DNA of 64,000 nt from Chamaecrista fasciculata. Its lineage: Eukaryota; Streptophyta; Magnoliopsida; Fabales; Fabaceae. The notes under the pieces are model-generated. The model was not told the DNA's origin. It ran no database searches and saw nothing but the letters and a program-made list of their open reading frames with translations. Both the position numbers and the translations under genes were made by a program. The stretch lies in contig QANZ01029687.1 in the NCBI GenBank assembly GCA_003254925.1, positions 206,799-270,798 on the forward strand, in the 5' to 3' direction. Below are positions 49,851 through 63,507 of this stretch, piece by piece (the stretch's first letter is position 1; each line of letters begins with the position of its first letter).

Positions 49851-50450
49851 AGAGGTGTTCAAAACTGAATCAAACCAAACTGAAACGAAAATTGATCAAT
49901 GAGCAGTTTGGTTTGGTTAAAAATGTATTAAAATTTGATGATTTTGTTCAGGTAACAATTTGAACATACAATTAATCGAACTGATCGATAGTATTTATAT
50001 ATAGCTTTTTTCTTTTACTTATATTGTGTTATATGTCATTACATTTAATAAAAAAATTATTAAGTTTTATATCATCATTTGATTTTATCATATTTTTTTA
50101 TTGTGTTATATATCTTATTAAATCATAATTTTTTTTTACCTCAAACAATGACTAACTAGTATTCTTCATCATACAATTTTATCATCTCAAATCTCAATTC
50201 TTGTTTGTCATTTTTGTTATTTATTCTATAAATTAGACTTGCTACTCGAAAGCACTACTTTATTTCTTTCTAATTAATTCAAAAAATAACTAATAAGCTT
50301 CTTAGTCTCTCATACCGACCGCCCAAAACCTCGTATTTATTGTTTTGGTTAAACAAATCATTTACAACCGCTTGGTTAAGAATTAATTCAAACCGGTGTG
50401 AGTGGGTCAGTTAAAAATTTGGTTTAAAACAGCCCAATGAACACTCTTAT
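49851..50450. mobile_element. hAT-like MITE with 8-bp target duplication
   Basis: About 600 bp, with left end AGAGGTGTTCAAAAC and right end GAACACTCTTAT, flanked by TCACATTT (49843-49850) and TCACATTG (50451-50458), an 8-bp duplication matching at seven positions. AT-rich, non-coding. It appears to have inserted into another inverted-repeat sequence whose halves lie at about 49740-49842 and 50459-50525. Confidence 0.65.
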
Positions 50451-51519
50451 TCACATTGAAAAACAATTTAAGAGAGGCCAAACTGAAAAACAATAAATAT
50501 CTTAGGGATAAAAATATAGTATGGACCAACCCGCCAGCCCAACCCAACTCAACTCGTTATTTTTTAATTTGAGTTTATTTGTGTTAATTTAACTATATTT
50601 TTCAATCCAACTAAACCCATCTCGCGAAATAAAATGGTAAACCCAACCAAGCATCTTTAAACTCAACCCAACCTAACCTAAGCTCTGTGAACACCTCTAC
50701 TCAAGAGTTTGCATTTCAGTAATATGACCTTTTCACCTTTACTTAAAATGGTTTTTGAGGTTTTTATTCAATTAACTAATTAAAGAAAAGTGGCATGTGT
50801 TGCACTTGTATTTATTAAGTCTGAAATTTTTCTCAATTTTTTCCAATGTCATATCATTTCTATAATTTGGACACATGATGAATGAGATACATGCTTTCAA
50901 AGATGGTGAGTCGATTATCATTTGTTGAAAGAAGATCATAGAATAGTTGAAAGTCTTAAGTTTGAAGAAAATAATTTTCTCTTAAAGATGCAATTGTATG
51001 TGAACTATACATCACCAATACGTGTATTCTAAGATCATCCCAACATCATATCATATGTGCTATTTTTCTTTTTTAATCATGCTTTTAGAGGTTATTCTTC
51101 TTTGGTGATTCAGGTAATCACCCCTAATTTCCTCTCACTTGGAGTAGGCCGAATTTGAATTTTTGTTGAATTGATTATGATTATATGATTGAGAATGAGG
51201 AAAGATTTACTAAATGTGATTAAATTTGATCTTAGAACTTTAGAATGTGAACTTGTACTGTTTTATTTTGCCAGTCACAGTCTAAATTCTTTATTGTTCT
51301 TATATTTTATGTTACCCTTCCTAGCTTGTAGGTCCTTGTGTGTACTCAAAGAATTTGAACAGAAAGAGAGGTTGGGGAATGAGTTGTCTTCTTCATGACC
51401 TCTAACCCTCCCCAACACCAACCACTTTAAAAAAAAGTTGAATGCTTTAATTAGTCTCATATGTACATGCCAAAATTTCGTGTTTTAGAAATTTCATATT
51501 AGTCATATATGTATGCAAC

Positions 51520-51890
51520 TTGTTTCAAATTAATTTTGATGTTAAGTTCCGCTTATTTTTCTTTTAAATGATAATGTGGCATTCTAATGTGACATTTTAT
51601 CTCTCCTAATTGGCCCTCTCCCTCTTAGGTTGGTGTCCCACATAACTCTCCTTAAGTGTGCCACATAACTCTCTTTCTCGTAGTCTCTCTCTTCTTCTTA
51701 GAAGAATAAGAAGAGGAGGAGGAGGCAGTAGGGAGCACAACGAGAGAGAATTAAAAAGCTTTTATGCAATGTGAATTGATGTGGGCCATGCACGAGAGAA
51801 AAAGAAGGGCCAACTAGGAGAGAGTGGCGCCACATCACATCATTATTAACAAAAAATTTATGGAATCTAATGGTAGAATCAATTTGAAAT
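51520..51890. repeat. Long hairpin (foldback) element
   Basis: The left arm (TTTCAAATTAATTTTGATG, then TCTCTCCTAATTGGCCC) is repeated inverted on the right (GGGCCAACTAGGAGAGA, then TAGAATCAATTTGAAAT), with a purine/pyrimidine-asymmetric centre (CTTCTTCTTAGAAGAATAAG). This suggests a MITE of about 370 bp. No target duplication was resolved. Confidence 0.6.
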
Positions 51891-52549
51891 AATATTTGCA
51901 TATATATATATATATATATTGATTGGGCACTCGTCGTTAGTGCTGCCAAATTAATACTCAAGCTATGCCCGAATATTATATTTATATATAATATAATGCA
52001 CAACCCAAGGTCAGATCTCTCGCGGAACCTCTTGAATGAGAATAACAATTGATTGCGTAAATAATTACGAATTCAGGTCCAATGTTTTGTGGGTTAGTAA
52101 TATTATTATGATGAAAACAAGAAAGTAATAAAGAACATAAAGAAACTAAAGAAAAGATAAAAGAAGTAAGATGGAAAGATGAGAATATGAAGTCCTAGAG
52201 AATAATCACGAAGTCTACCATCATAGCCCAATAACGATAATCAAGAAGTTATTATTATAATTATATCAAGCAAAACCACATCCAATATCATATCTCGTGT
52301 ACACGAAATATGGATCAATCATGATAATCATAAACGACTCAACAAAGTAACGATTTATAATTAAACATAATAATCCTTAAGCAATGTCAATAATAGAAAC
52401 AATAGATAGATCACTCGGTCATACGACCACAATTCAACTGAATGTGCAAGAGTAAACTTTATTAATGGTCAAACAAACACACTAATATTGTTTATGGAAG
52501 AATTAAAACAATCTAATGACTATTATCTAAGACTAAACATAACAATAAT

Positions 52550-53110
52550 AATAAAAACTCCCTGGACATCGACGACCGTTGAGCTCAGGCTTCATTCGGA
52601 TTCTCCTTTAGGATGAAGAACGTTTAGGCTCTCATCATAGAGACTTATTGATAGCTACTCTACTCTATTCTGCCCCCAGTTGAGGTGCTGGGCCGTTAGG
52701 CGATTCTCAGAATGCCTTGAGCGTGGAATGGCGCTCACTGTTTATAGTGTTGAGTAGTATGCTTGGTTCGCAAGTCAAGAAACGATTTTGGACTTGGGTC
52801 GTCGTCTGCGCCGGCGGCCCAACATGATGGCACACTGAAATATCTGCGATATTTCGATTATATCTTTGTATCTTGAATCCTAGCCGTCCAAAATATACTC
52901 TCTAATGCCTCGGATTAATCTGCGCCGCGAGATTTCCCACTTGGTTCGTTGGCTCAAGTGACGGCGCAACACAATATTGCGTTGAAGCTTACTTACTAAC
53001 GTCATATTCTTCTAAGAGTCTTGCGCCGCGAGAATTCCTATTTTGGGCCGACGGCCCACATGGCGGCGCAAGAATATCTTGTGCGATTTAATATATTCTC
53101 GTTGATTCTA
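52550..53110. repeat. Degenerate repeats with GCGCCG motifs
   Basis: Three diverged units, near 52811, 52930 and 53020, share the plan GCGCCG(C/G)G...GGCGCAA followed by an ATATTGCG-like phrase. The patch is GC-richer than its surroundings, has no open frame and is not assigned to any family. The wider 51.9-53.75 kb stretch shows no gene. Confidence 0.45.
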
Positions 53111-54421
53111 GATGATTCCCTTTGTTTAAACCCTGTTTGAATATCTGAAACACTAAAACCTCGTTAAATAGCACTTATCTATAAAATACAATAAATAAAC
53201 GCTAATTAACCTATTTTATCCATTTTATTATGTCATACCTTCGTGCAGCCATTTAACATATTAATTGGTCTAATTGCAATATATTAGCATTATAAACACG
53301 TAAAAAGAAGACCAAATAACATATCAATATCTGGGCTGATCATATATATAGACTAATTTGAAACTTTTGAAATATCTTGGGCCAAAATTAAATTCTACCT
53401 ACAATATAGAACTAATTTGAACATTTGACCAAAAAAAGACCCAAGTTTTGATGTTGTGATATTGAAGACTATCCTGCCTCGAGAACTTGCATGTGGGAAA
53501 AGATTGGTTAGGCAGAGAAGGGTGATCGAGGCAAATGAGGTCAAAAGAAGCAATAGGTGGTCGTGGATGGGGAAGAATTTAACAAAGATCTCGCAACTGA
53601 CATAGTTAGGAACAATTTCAATTTCTGTAAAAAAGTGGGAAGGGAGATGAAGTGGAGGCAGACACTTTTAAAGGCATTGTTATAGAAATTGTCAGAAGTG
53701 TCCATTAATGTTGATCCTGTAGGTAGTATTATCAATTTAGCCCGTAACCTTCTTGTTAAATCACTACAAGAATAGTTGCAAATTTCAATCGAAGGTCCAG
53801 TTGATACTTAATGAAATGCAGTTGCAAATATATGATTTCCAACATACTCATTCAATCGATATTTCCTTGGTAGCAAATTGAAATACCAACAGATTTACAA
53901 CCGAACAAAATGAGCAACCGAAGCATTGTCAACGCTTTCTTGGTTGGAAAAAGATGATGTAAATTAATAATTAATGTTTACGGTGCAACTACAGAGCAAT
54001 TGGTCATGTTGAGAAAAAAGAGATAACTTTTTAGAATATATGAATTTACATTTAATTGATGCTATGTATGAAGCAATACATGCATGCGGATATTTTTTCT
54101 TTTACTTATTAATAATGAATATATATATTTGACCCAATGCTTGAGTAATGAATATATTTTTAAAGTTTATATATAAACACCCCCAAGTATTTGGGGGGAG
54201 TGAAAGCCATGTCTTCCAACAAAGATTTTCAGGATGGTTTCCTTTGTCTTTGCAACAAAACATATTTAAAAACCATGTAAGAAAATAATAAGCAAAACAT
54301 TAATAAATTAAATGAAGAAAACGTAGAGGATATATGCAGATGAAAGAAAATGAAAGAACTACTCCAAAAGAATTACCGACAGTGAAAACAAACCCAACAG
54401 AAAAAAAAAAACAGAAGTTAG

Positions 54422-55078
54422 TGTTAGAAGAATATAGTAGGCTTTTGATAGAATACGAAAAACAGAGTAGGCTTTGATAGTGTGTTCACTGTCCTTAAGG
54501 AAATTAAGCCCCCACTATTTGTATGCTGCTGGGTGTTTATGGCAGATTTCCTCCAGGATTTACAAAGCCTGGTGTTATAGCCTACAATACTATAACACCT
54601 TCTGAACACAAAACAGGGAAAGATAAGTTGAATATGAGATGCTCTGTTTTTTTGAGAAGAAGTGTTATTTATAGGAAAAATCTGAACAGATACAACCTTT
54701 CAGATTCTAACATAAATAATAGGTTACAACCTTTCATAAATGAACATTCATATCTGTTTAAAAGTGAACAATCATGTCTCTTCAGGATTAAACTGAATTC
54801 TCTGTAAATAATGAATATTCATGACTGTTCATGAATGGGCACTTCTCTGTTTATAATTCGAATTAATTAATTAATTAATCAATCGAAAAGAATAATAATT
54901 AAAATTAATTATTGGCCAGAAGCCCGATTGCCCCAAGTGCCCATCTTTGATACACACATACATATATATATATATATATTTAATTCAATTATTATAAATG
55001 ACTTAACAATCATTTATATACCCTTCTCAATTCTATAACTTATCCAATGTGGGACTTTAATTACTAACTATACTAACA
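54422..55078 (-). repeat. 3' LTR of the Copia element (657 bp)
   Basis: The plus strand begins TGTTAGAAGAATATAG and ends ACTATACTAACA. It matches 59594-60213 throughout. The plus-strand sequence just beyond (CCCCCACTTAG) is the complement of the polypurine tract. Confidence 0.93.
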
Positions 55079-58000
55079 ATCCCCCACTTAGTTAGTAATT
55101 TATTTAATTTAAGAATTTATGCATATATGAGGTATCTTTCGATTTAAACCTACTACTTGTATAAATACATCAAACTTTGTCTGAATTGATAGTTAGAATA
55201 ATCTATTAAACTTCAATTCATTAAATGACAAAGCGGATGTATAAATACACATAAATACTTAAATTAAATGCTAATGTGTTCAATGTAAAACTTAGCACTA
55301 TATATGGCCTTGTGCTACTTCCTGTTTTTATAAACACTTCCAAAGTTTTAAATTCAAACTTTGATTGAAGCGGCACCACTTCATGTGTTTATTTAGGTGA
55401 AGATTTAATCAAGTCCTTTGTATGGACTTCTTTAGTTCTTTTTCTGAACTTTGTTACTTCATTAAGAGTATTTATAATACTCACCCTCTTGTTCATAAGT
55501 ACTTTTAAAACTCAAGCACTTGATAACTATCACTAATCATAACTTGTTGTTACCTTTTGAACTTTTAGAATTGCATAGCAATAACAAAAGTAAGGTTTCT
55601 GTTATGAGTGATATATTTCATAGTTTCTTCAAACTCATGACTCTACTAGTACTATCAACTAAATCTCTCGAGAGTCTTTTAGTTAATGGGTCAGAAAGAT
55701 TGTCTTTTGACCTTACATAGACAACAATGATGATCCCATCTGAAAGTAGTTGTCTTATGTATTCATGTCTTAAGGCTATATGTCTTGACTTACCATTGTA
55801 AATCTTACTCCATGCTCTAGACATAGTTGCCTGACTATCACAATGTAAGAGAACAGTTGGCATAGGTTGTGGACACAACTCAATATCTAATAACAAATTT
55901 CTCAACCATTCTTCCTCTTTTCCTGCGGCTGCTAAAGCCAAAAATTCAAACTCCATTGTAGAATGAGTGATACAAGTCTGTTTTTTAGAAGCCCATGAAA
56001 TAGCTCCTCCACCCAAAGTAAATATCCAATCGGATGTTGACTTATTGTCACTTACACTAGTTATCCAACTAGCATCACAGTATTCTTCTAAAACTGAAGG
56101 AAACTTATTATAAGACAATGCATAGGACTTTGTTCTTTTAAGATAACCAAAAATTCGTCCTATTGCTTTCCAATGATCACTACTAGGATTATGTGTGTAT
56201 CTGGATAGTTTCCCAACAGGAAAAGCTATATCAGGTCTAGTGCAATGCATTGCATACATTAAACTACCAATTGCACTGGCATAGTCTAATTGACTAACTG
56301 ATCTACCCGAATTTTCAACCAACTTTTCAGATACATCATATGGCGTATTATATTCTTTAATACCCAAATGATTAAACTTGGTTAGAAGCTTGTCAATGTA
56401 ACATGTTTGATTTAAAGTAAAACCTCCATTACATTTTTTAACTTTAATTCCTAAGATAGTATCAACTTCTCCCAAATCTTTCATTTTAAACTGAGAAGAC
56501 AAATACTTCTTAGTATCCTTAATACCTTGCATGTTGGTACCTATGATTAACATGTCATCAACATATAGACATATTATCACACCATAATTTTTTGTGAACT
56601 TAGAGTAAATGCACCTATCTGCTCCATTATGTTTGAAACCATTTGATAATATTACTTTATCAAACTTTTCTTGCCATTGTTTTGGTGCTTGTTTTAATCC
56701 ATATAAAGATTTAATCAATCGACACACTTTCTTTTCATTACCAGGAAGCACAAATCCCTCAGGTTTCTCCATATAAACTTCCTCATCTAGATCACCATTT
56801 AGAAATGCGGTTTTCACATCCATTTGATGAATGTATAAATCATAAATTGATGCTAATGCAAACAGAACTCTAATAGAAGTGATCCTTGCCACAGGAGCAT
56901 AAGTGTCAAAATAATCTACTCCTTCCTTTTGCCTAAAACCTTTATCAACCAGTCTAGCCTTGAAAGTTTGTAGAGACCCATCAGTATTATATTTCCTTCT
57001 AAATACCCATTTACACCCAATGGGTTTAGAATTATGAGGCAAATTAGTTAATTCCCATGTACCACTAGATAGAAGGGAATCCATTTCATCATTTATGGTC
57101 TCCTTCCAAAAAGCAGAATCTCTTGAAGCTATTGCTTCACTATATGTTTTGGGATCGTCTTCCACATTAAGAACGATAAAAATTTTATTAAGCACCTCAG
57201 ACCTACTTCCTTCAAGTAAAAAGACTAGTGCTTGAGAAGATATAAAATCAGAACCCAAGTTCTTTTCTTTCCTAGCTCTTTGACTTCTCCTTGGTTCATC
57301 AAGAGATTCAATTAATTTTCTTTTCTTTGATGAACTAGGAACAGGATTCTCCACATTTCCTCCTATAGTAACTGTTTTCTCTGGGTCACCAGGATTTGAT
57401 GTATGTGAATCACCTATAAATTTGGTTTCAAGAAATTCAACATCTTTTGACTCTATAATGACTTTAGACTCAATGTCTAACAAACGATATGCTTTTGAAT
57501 TTTCTGCATATCCTACAAAGATGCTTTTAATTCCTCTAGGACCTAACTTTGTTCTTTTTGGATCTGGTACTCTGTAATATGCCAAGCACCCCCACACCTT
57601 TAAGAAATTTAAGTTGGGTGTTCGTCCATTCCATAATTCATATGGAGGAACCTAAATTTCTTTGAAGGTATTCTGTTATGTACAAAACAGGCAGTCAATA
57701 AAGCCTCCCCCCATAGATTCATTGGCAAACCAGCATGTAAAAGCATAGCATTTATCAAATCAACCAATGTTCTATTTTTTCTTTCTGCAAGACCATTTTG
57801 TTGTGGGGTATATGGAGCAGTTGCTTGATGAATCAAACCATTTTCTTCACAGAATATAGAAAATTCATTGGAGAAGTATTCTCCTCCTCTATCACTTCGT
57901 AGAATTTTAATTTTCTTTTCCATTTGATTTTCAACAACTGCTTTATAATTTTTAAACATATCTAGTGCTTGATCCTTTGTTTTCATTAAGTAAATATATG

Positions 58001-59593
58001 TGAATCTAGAATGATCATCTATAAAAGTTATAAAATACCTATTTTCTCCTCTGGTTAATTGACCATTTAATTCACAAATGTCAGAATGCACAAGGTCAAG
58101 TAAATTTGTTGATCTTTCATTCTTAGGAAAATGTTTCTTAGTCATTTTGGCTTGAATGCATATTTCACAATTTCCGGAAACTTTGTCTAAAGAAGGAAGT
58201 AAATTATGTTTTGAAATAAATTTAACTGAATCACAATTCACATGTGATAATCTAGCATGCCATAAGGTAGAAGATGACTCATTCATATAAGCAGAATTAT
58301 TCACTTTATTATTATTAACACATAATTTGAACATCCCATCACAAGAATAACCTTGTCCAACAAATACACCATTCTTAGAAAAAATAACCTTTTCTGCCTC
58401 TAACACAGTTTTAACACCCCTTTTACATAAAAGACTGGAAGAAACTAAATTCTTTCTAACATCAGGGACATGGAATACATTTTTCAGAATCATTTTCTTT
58501 CCAGAAGTAAACTCTAATTCCACTGTTCCCTTCCAAAGACCTTGGCTGGATTATGATTCCCCATCAACACATTTTCTTCATTTGTTGTTACTTCGTAGTG
58601 CTTGAAGTAACTTTTATCATTACAGATGTGAACAGTTGCTCCAGAATCATACCACCAATCGTTAGATTTTGGAGAAGTTGCCATATTGCATTTAGTTACC
58701 ATACTTATGTTTAAAGCAGTAACCATTGCAATAATCTCTAAAAGAGAGGTGTCTTTTTCAATTACGTTTGCCTTTTTCTGCCCAACACCCTCTTCCATCT
58801 TTACTTTTTTATAAAATCTGCAATCTTTCTTGAAATGACCCTTTTTACCACAGAAGAAACAACTCTTTTCGTTCTTCTTGTTGTTAGAAGAATTGTCTTT
58901 CGTGAAATCATTGAATTTCCTCTTGTTTCCCGCCTTATTATTTCCAGGCTTTCCAGAATTACTTGGCTTCTTAGACTCAATTATGTTTACTTTGGACTCA
59001 GTTTCTAAAGCATATTTATTTTCACGAAATCTGGTTTCTTGTTCAATACGAATATGCTTTAGTAATTGGTCTATAGTAAAATCCTTGAAGAGATTCAGAA
59101 ACATCAATTTTCAAATCTTTGAGTCTAGAAACCAAAAACAAGTAATTCATCAACTTGTTCCATGATAGATTTAGAATCTACCATTTGAAATTCAAAAAAT
59201 TTCATACTCAAAAATCTGTCAATGCCTTGTTTCTCAGAAGTATATTTATTTTCCAAAGCATTCCAGATTTCTTGTGGAGATTTGATTGGACGAAATAAAT
59301 CATATAAACAATCAGAAAGAGAGTTTAGGATAAAACCTCTGCAACGCACTTCATCTTCTTCACGTTTCTTTCGATTTGCCACGACTTCTTTAGTATCGTT
59401 TTCAGATGGTAGTGGTATTTCTGGCAGATTGGAACTGAGTATATAAGCAATTCCCAGTTCTGTAAGTAGAAACAGCAACTTGTCCTTCCATCTTATGAAG
59501 TTGGTTCCATCAAAGCGGTCGAGTTTGAGAACATCTGGATTGAACAATTTCTATACTCCAGTAGTCTCCATCTCGAATTAATTTCCTTAAGAT

Positions 59594-60213
59594 TGTTAAA
59601 AGAATATAATAGGCTTTTGATAGAACACGAAAAATAGAGTAGGCTTTGATAGTGTGGTCACTGTTCTTAAGGAAATTAGGCCCCCACTATTTGTATGCTG
59701 ATGGGTGTTTATGGCAGATTTCCTCCAAGATTTACAAAGCCTGGTGTTATAGCCAACAATACTATAACACCCTCTGAACACAAACAGAGAAAGATAAGTT
59801 GAATATGAGATGCTTTGTTTTTTTGAGAAGAAGTGTTATTTATAGGAAAAATCTGAACAGATACAACCTTTCAGATTCTAACATAAATAACAGGTTACAA
59901 CCTTTCATAAATGAACATTCATATCTGTTTAAAAGTGAACAATCATGTCTCTTAAGGATTAAACTGAATTCTCTGTAAATAATGAATGTTCATGAATGAG
60001 CACTTCTCTGTTTATAATTCGAATTAATTAATTAATTAATCAATTCGAAAAGAATAATAATTAAAATTAATTATTGGCCAGAAGCCCAATTGCCCATCTT
60101 TGACATATATATATATAATTCAATTATTATAAATGACTTAACAATCATTTATATACCCTTCTCAATTCTATAACTTATCCAATGTGGGACTTTAATTACT
60201 AATTATACTAACA
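59594..60213 (-). repeat. 5' LTR of the Copia element (620 bp)
   Basis: The plus strand begins TGTTAAAAGAATATAA and ends AATTATACTAACA. It is the upstream LTR for the minus-strand element and slightly shorter than its partner because of small indels. Confidence 0.93.
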
Positions 60214-60709
60214 GTTTGAAGAATGAAGGAAGAAATTAAAGAAGATATTAGATTAAAAATAACGTGTTTTGCTTGCAACAAATCTCCTGTGTTGGGATAT
60301 AGTGAAGGAAGAAGATGAAAGAAAAATATGTAGTAAAGGAAGATGAAGGAAGAAAAACATGTAGTGAAGGAAGATGAAAGAAGGACAAGAAGAAAATATA
60401 ATGAGTGATTTTTCATTGTGATACAAAAGAGCATGGCGGCAATTCAAAAAATTTGGATGGAAATCTAAAAATTTTGGGGCGAAATCGAAATCACATATTT
60501 ACAAAGCTTTGTCATGTTAAAAAATATTTTAGTTAATAAGTGAAAAGTTGTGAACAATTCACCAACCGCCTGTTGGTTGTAGAGTAGTTAGATGATTAAT
60601 GGTAGGACAATTAAACTAACCAAATTACGGTTGGTCGATGAGAGATTGCTTCGGTTGTACAATGGTTGGTTTTGAGCGGTTGCTACTTGATGGCATTCTT
60701 GTAGTGAAT

Positions 60710-63400
60710 AAGCATGCTTAGAAAGAAAAAATTATGTCGATTAACGAGCCTAAATGGGTCGGTCCACCTAAAATTGTTTTTAATAATTTTTTAAATATAT
60801 CTTAATTATACTATATTAGTTTTATGCATGTCTTATATATGGTCATTTATAATTAATATTTGTATGTTATTTTTATTTTTTGTTTTTTTTCAAATAATTC
60901 CTCATAAAATGTAATTTTTAAGATTAAAGAACTATATTATTTATGTTGTTATCAAATAAATTTATGATTATAATATAAATTAAAATTGTGTAGTATTTAT
61001 GTGGAATTATTTAATAAAGAGTTTGACTTATAATCCACAAAGTCATGACTCATGAGTTCTATTTGTTGTAAATATTATATATATATATATATTTGAGTGT
61101 GTCAAATAAAAGTCCCACCTTAGCTAATATTGAGAAGAACCAATTTTATATTTATCATTATTATTTTCTAATATTTATTGTTTGTCTTAAACTCACCTTT
61201 TTATTTTGGTATTTAATATTATCTTTATGAGAATTAAAACAATTTAAGACGTGTTTAAATTGTTTTAATGAGTTGTTACATATTGGGAAATAATAGTGAT
61301 TTATGGAATTTAATATGTGATTATGAGTATTAAGGAAATGTCAAAGTAGGGACCAAATGTTAGCATATCAAATTATTGAAGCCTTATATATATGCAGAAC
61401 AAAATGACATATATTGCATTTGGCCGAAAATAACTAGAATCTTGCAATGGGCACTGCCGCCGTTGATATTGTTGCCTCCGTGTATGGTTTCAGTCGACGC
61501 ATTGATGGAAAAAGTAGAGAGGATGGAAGAAATGGTGGATTTGATTCAATGAAAGAGAGAAAGAGAGGGTTGAAGGAGATGAATGAAACAAAAGTTATGG
61601 AGGGAATTAGGAGATGGAATGAATGAATTAAAGTTTGATGAATGAATGAAGAAGAAGAAGTTAAACAGAAATTGATTTTAGAGGAAGAATGGGAAATGAA
61701 AGAAAGAAAAGAAAGAAGAGCGGAGACTGCAAAAAAGAGTTTTAGGTTGTGAAGGGAACATGAAGAAGAGGAAGTTTCAAGGGTAGAGGAAGGAGACGAA
61801 GAGGATGAAAGCTAGCAAGATGAAGAGGGAAAAGGGAGAGAAACGAGAAGGGAAGCGTCCAAATTTGTGAGTTTTGTGAAATGAAAAGAGCTATGAGGCC
61901 ACTCTATCTCACATTACCAATGTTGTCAGAACCGGACCGGACGGTTCGACCGCCAACCGAATGTGAAAGCGAGTGGGTTCGACTAAAAAAACCAAACTGT
62001 CGGTTGGACCAGATTGAACCGATTTTAACCGGACAAAACTGGCGAACAGGGGTCAAACCGCTGGACCGAACCGGCGGTCCAACTATTTTTTTTTTTTTTT
62101 TAAATCTCAATTTTTTTTTTTTGTTGCTTATGCTCTCTATTCATTTTCTTATTTGGTCATCTTCCTCTATTTTGTGTTGGACTTGAAATTTAAAAGTCGA
62201 AATGTTAAATTTAATTAACTATTATGAATTTATGACTTATTAGATCTTGTTTAAGATACATTAAGTCCATTCACTTGCTTGAAAAAATGCATTTAATCTA
62301 TAATCTTTAGTAGTGGAGAGAAAAATTATATTATTTTGATGAAAAAATGTATTTAGTAATAAATTAAATGCATCTCTTAAACCACAAACAAAAAATATAT
62401 AATATTTATATTTAATATATTAAAAATAATTATTTATTGAGTCATCCGNTCTCTTTTTTTTTTTGATAAATTGAAATCTATTGAATCTTGTAACGATATA
62501 TCAGGAGAACTATATATCTTGAAATCTTATTCTACAAAATAAATCTTTTAACAAGTGGTAATTTATAATATATCAATCATGTACTTTTGCAGTTAGATTT
62601 AGTTTATGAAAGAAAAAAAAATATATTGTATGCTACACATAACATTACTATATATGCCATGAGTGATGAATTATAAGAGTGGGAGTAAGAATTGCAAACC
62701 AAACCTATACCGATTGCTATAGATATACAAATTAATATTAATCAGTTTAATAATTTATTATATAATATAACATAAAAGATAATTTCAATATACATATTGA
62801 TAAAATAAGGGGTTATTTCAATGGTGAAATAATAAGATTAATATTCTTTGACCCTTTGAGATCGTTTGTTACAGAAAGAAAAAAGATTAATATGATAGAG
62901 TAGTTATTAGTATTTTTTTTAATGGATAGCAAGTTGGATTTCTTTCTTGAATAGATTAATTAAACTGACATATGACAAAATAATTCTATTGTACCCATAG
63001 AATATGATCAGATTTATTTTAGTGCTCCATAAGAAATATATACCTTAATATATACATATTATATTATAAATTAAGACATATGATTAGTGCTAATCCACAA
63101 TCAAGATCATTTGATAGAAATAATCCAACAATGTGTGCTTAAATGTTAAATAATTCAAAATAATTAAGATAACTAAAATTTATAAGGTACTCAGATAATT
63201 TTAAAAATAATCACTAAAACATATTTAAGATCATTAAAAATATATGCATGATAATTTAACTAGATGATTGAAAAATAATAAAAGATAATTGAGAAATAAA
63301 AAAGATTTAAGATATTTTAAAATTTAAACAAATTTATACTCTAGATTTAAATTTTTCTTGATATTTTAAGTGCTTTATGAAATCTGCTATATATACATTA
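60710..63400. other. AT-rich intergenic DNA with a purine-rich stretch
   Basis: No supported gene. About 61490-61880 is almost all A and G on the plus strand (GAAAGAGAGAAAGAGAGG and similar). About 61920-62080 holds an ACCGG/CCGGT-rich dispersed repeat followed by a T-run. The remainder is AT-rich, with a single N at 62449. Confidence 0.5.
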
Positions 63401-63507
63401 TATCATTACATTTGAGTTTCTCTCACGTCTCTCAAACCAAAAGGAATTTCCAAGCGGCTCTCTCACATTCTCTCTCTCGTGAAGGAATTCTTCAGCAAAT
63501 ACAAAAA

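Larger units (their letters stand above)
54422..60213 (-). mobile_element. Copia LTR retrotransposon (fossil), nested in the CACTA element
   Basis: A 5.8-kb element on the minus strand, with TG...CA LTRs and a 5-bp duplication matching at four positions (GTTAG at 54417-54421, GTTTG at 60214-60218). Order along the minus strand is gag (about 59.6-58.7 kb, with a CFFCGKKGHFKKDC zinc knuckle), protease (WWYDSGATVHIC), integrase (about 58.3-57.6 kb), reverse transcriptase ([10 protein letters not shown]) and RNase H. This is the Copia order. A G-rich polypurine tract abuts the 3' LTR. The coding region is broken, with only a few breaks. The two LTRs differ at roughly 5% by eye, suggesting an insertion on the order of 1-3 million years old. 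Confidence 0.93.
53762..60706. mobile_element. Non-autonomous CACTA (EnSpm) element, split by a Copia insertion
   Basis: The left end CACTACAAGAATAG (from 53762) and right end GCATTCTTGTAGTG (to 60706) are the classic CACTA terminal inverted repeat. A perfect 3-bp duplication AAT flanks it (53759-53761 and 60707-60709). Subterminal regions carry repeated motifs such as CAACCGA and CGGTTG (for example CTTCGGTTGTACAATGG near 60650). Without the nested Copia element it would be about 1.15 kb, with no transposase, so it must have been mobilised in trans. It is older than the Copia insertion. Confidence 0.9.

Noticed and set aside
51189-51398. Small plus-strand open frame of 69 codons
   Set aside because: No motif, no splice context and no codon bias; consistent with chance.
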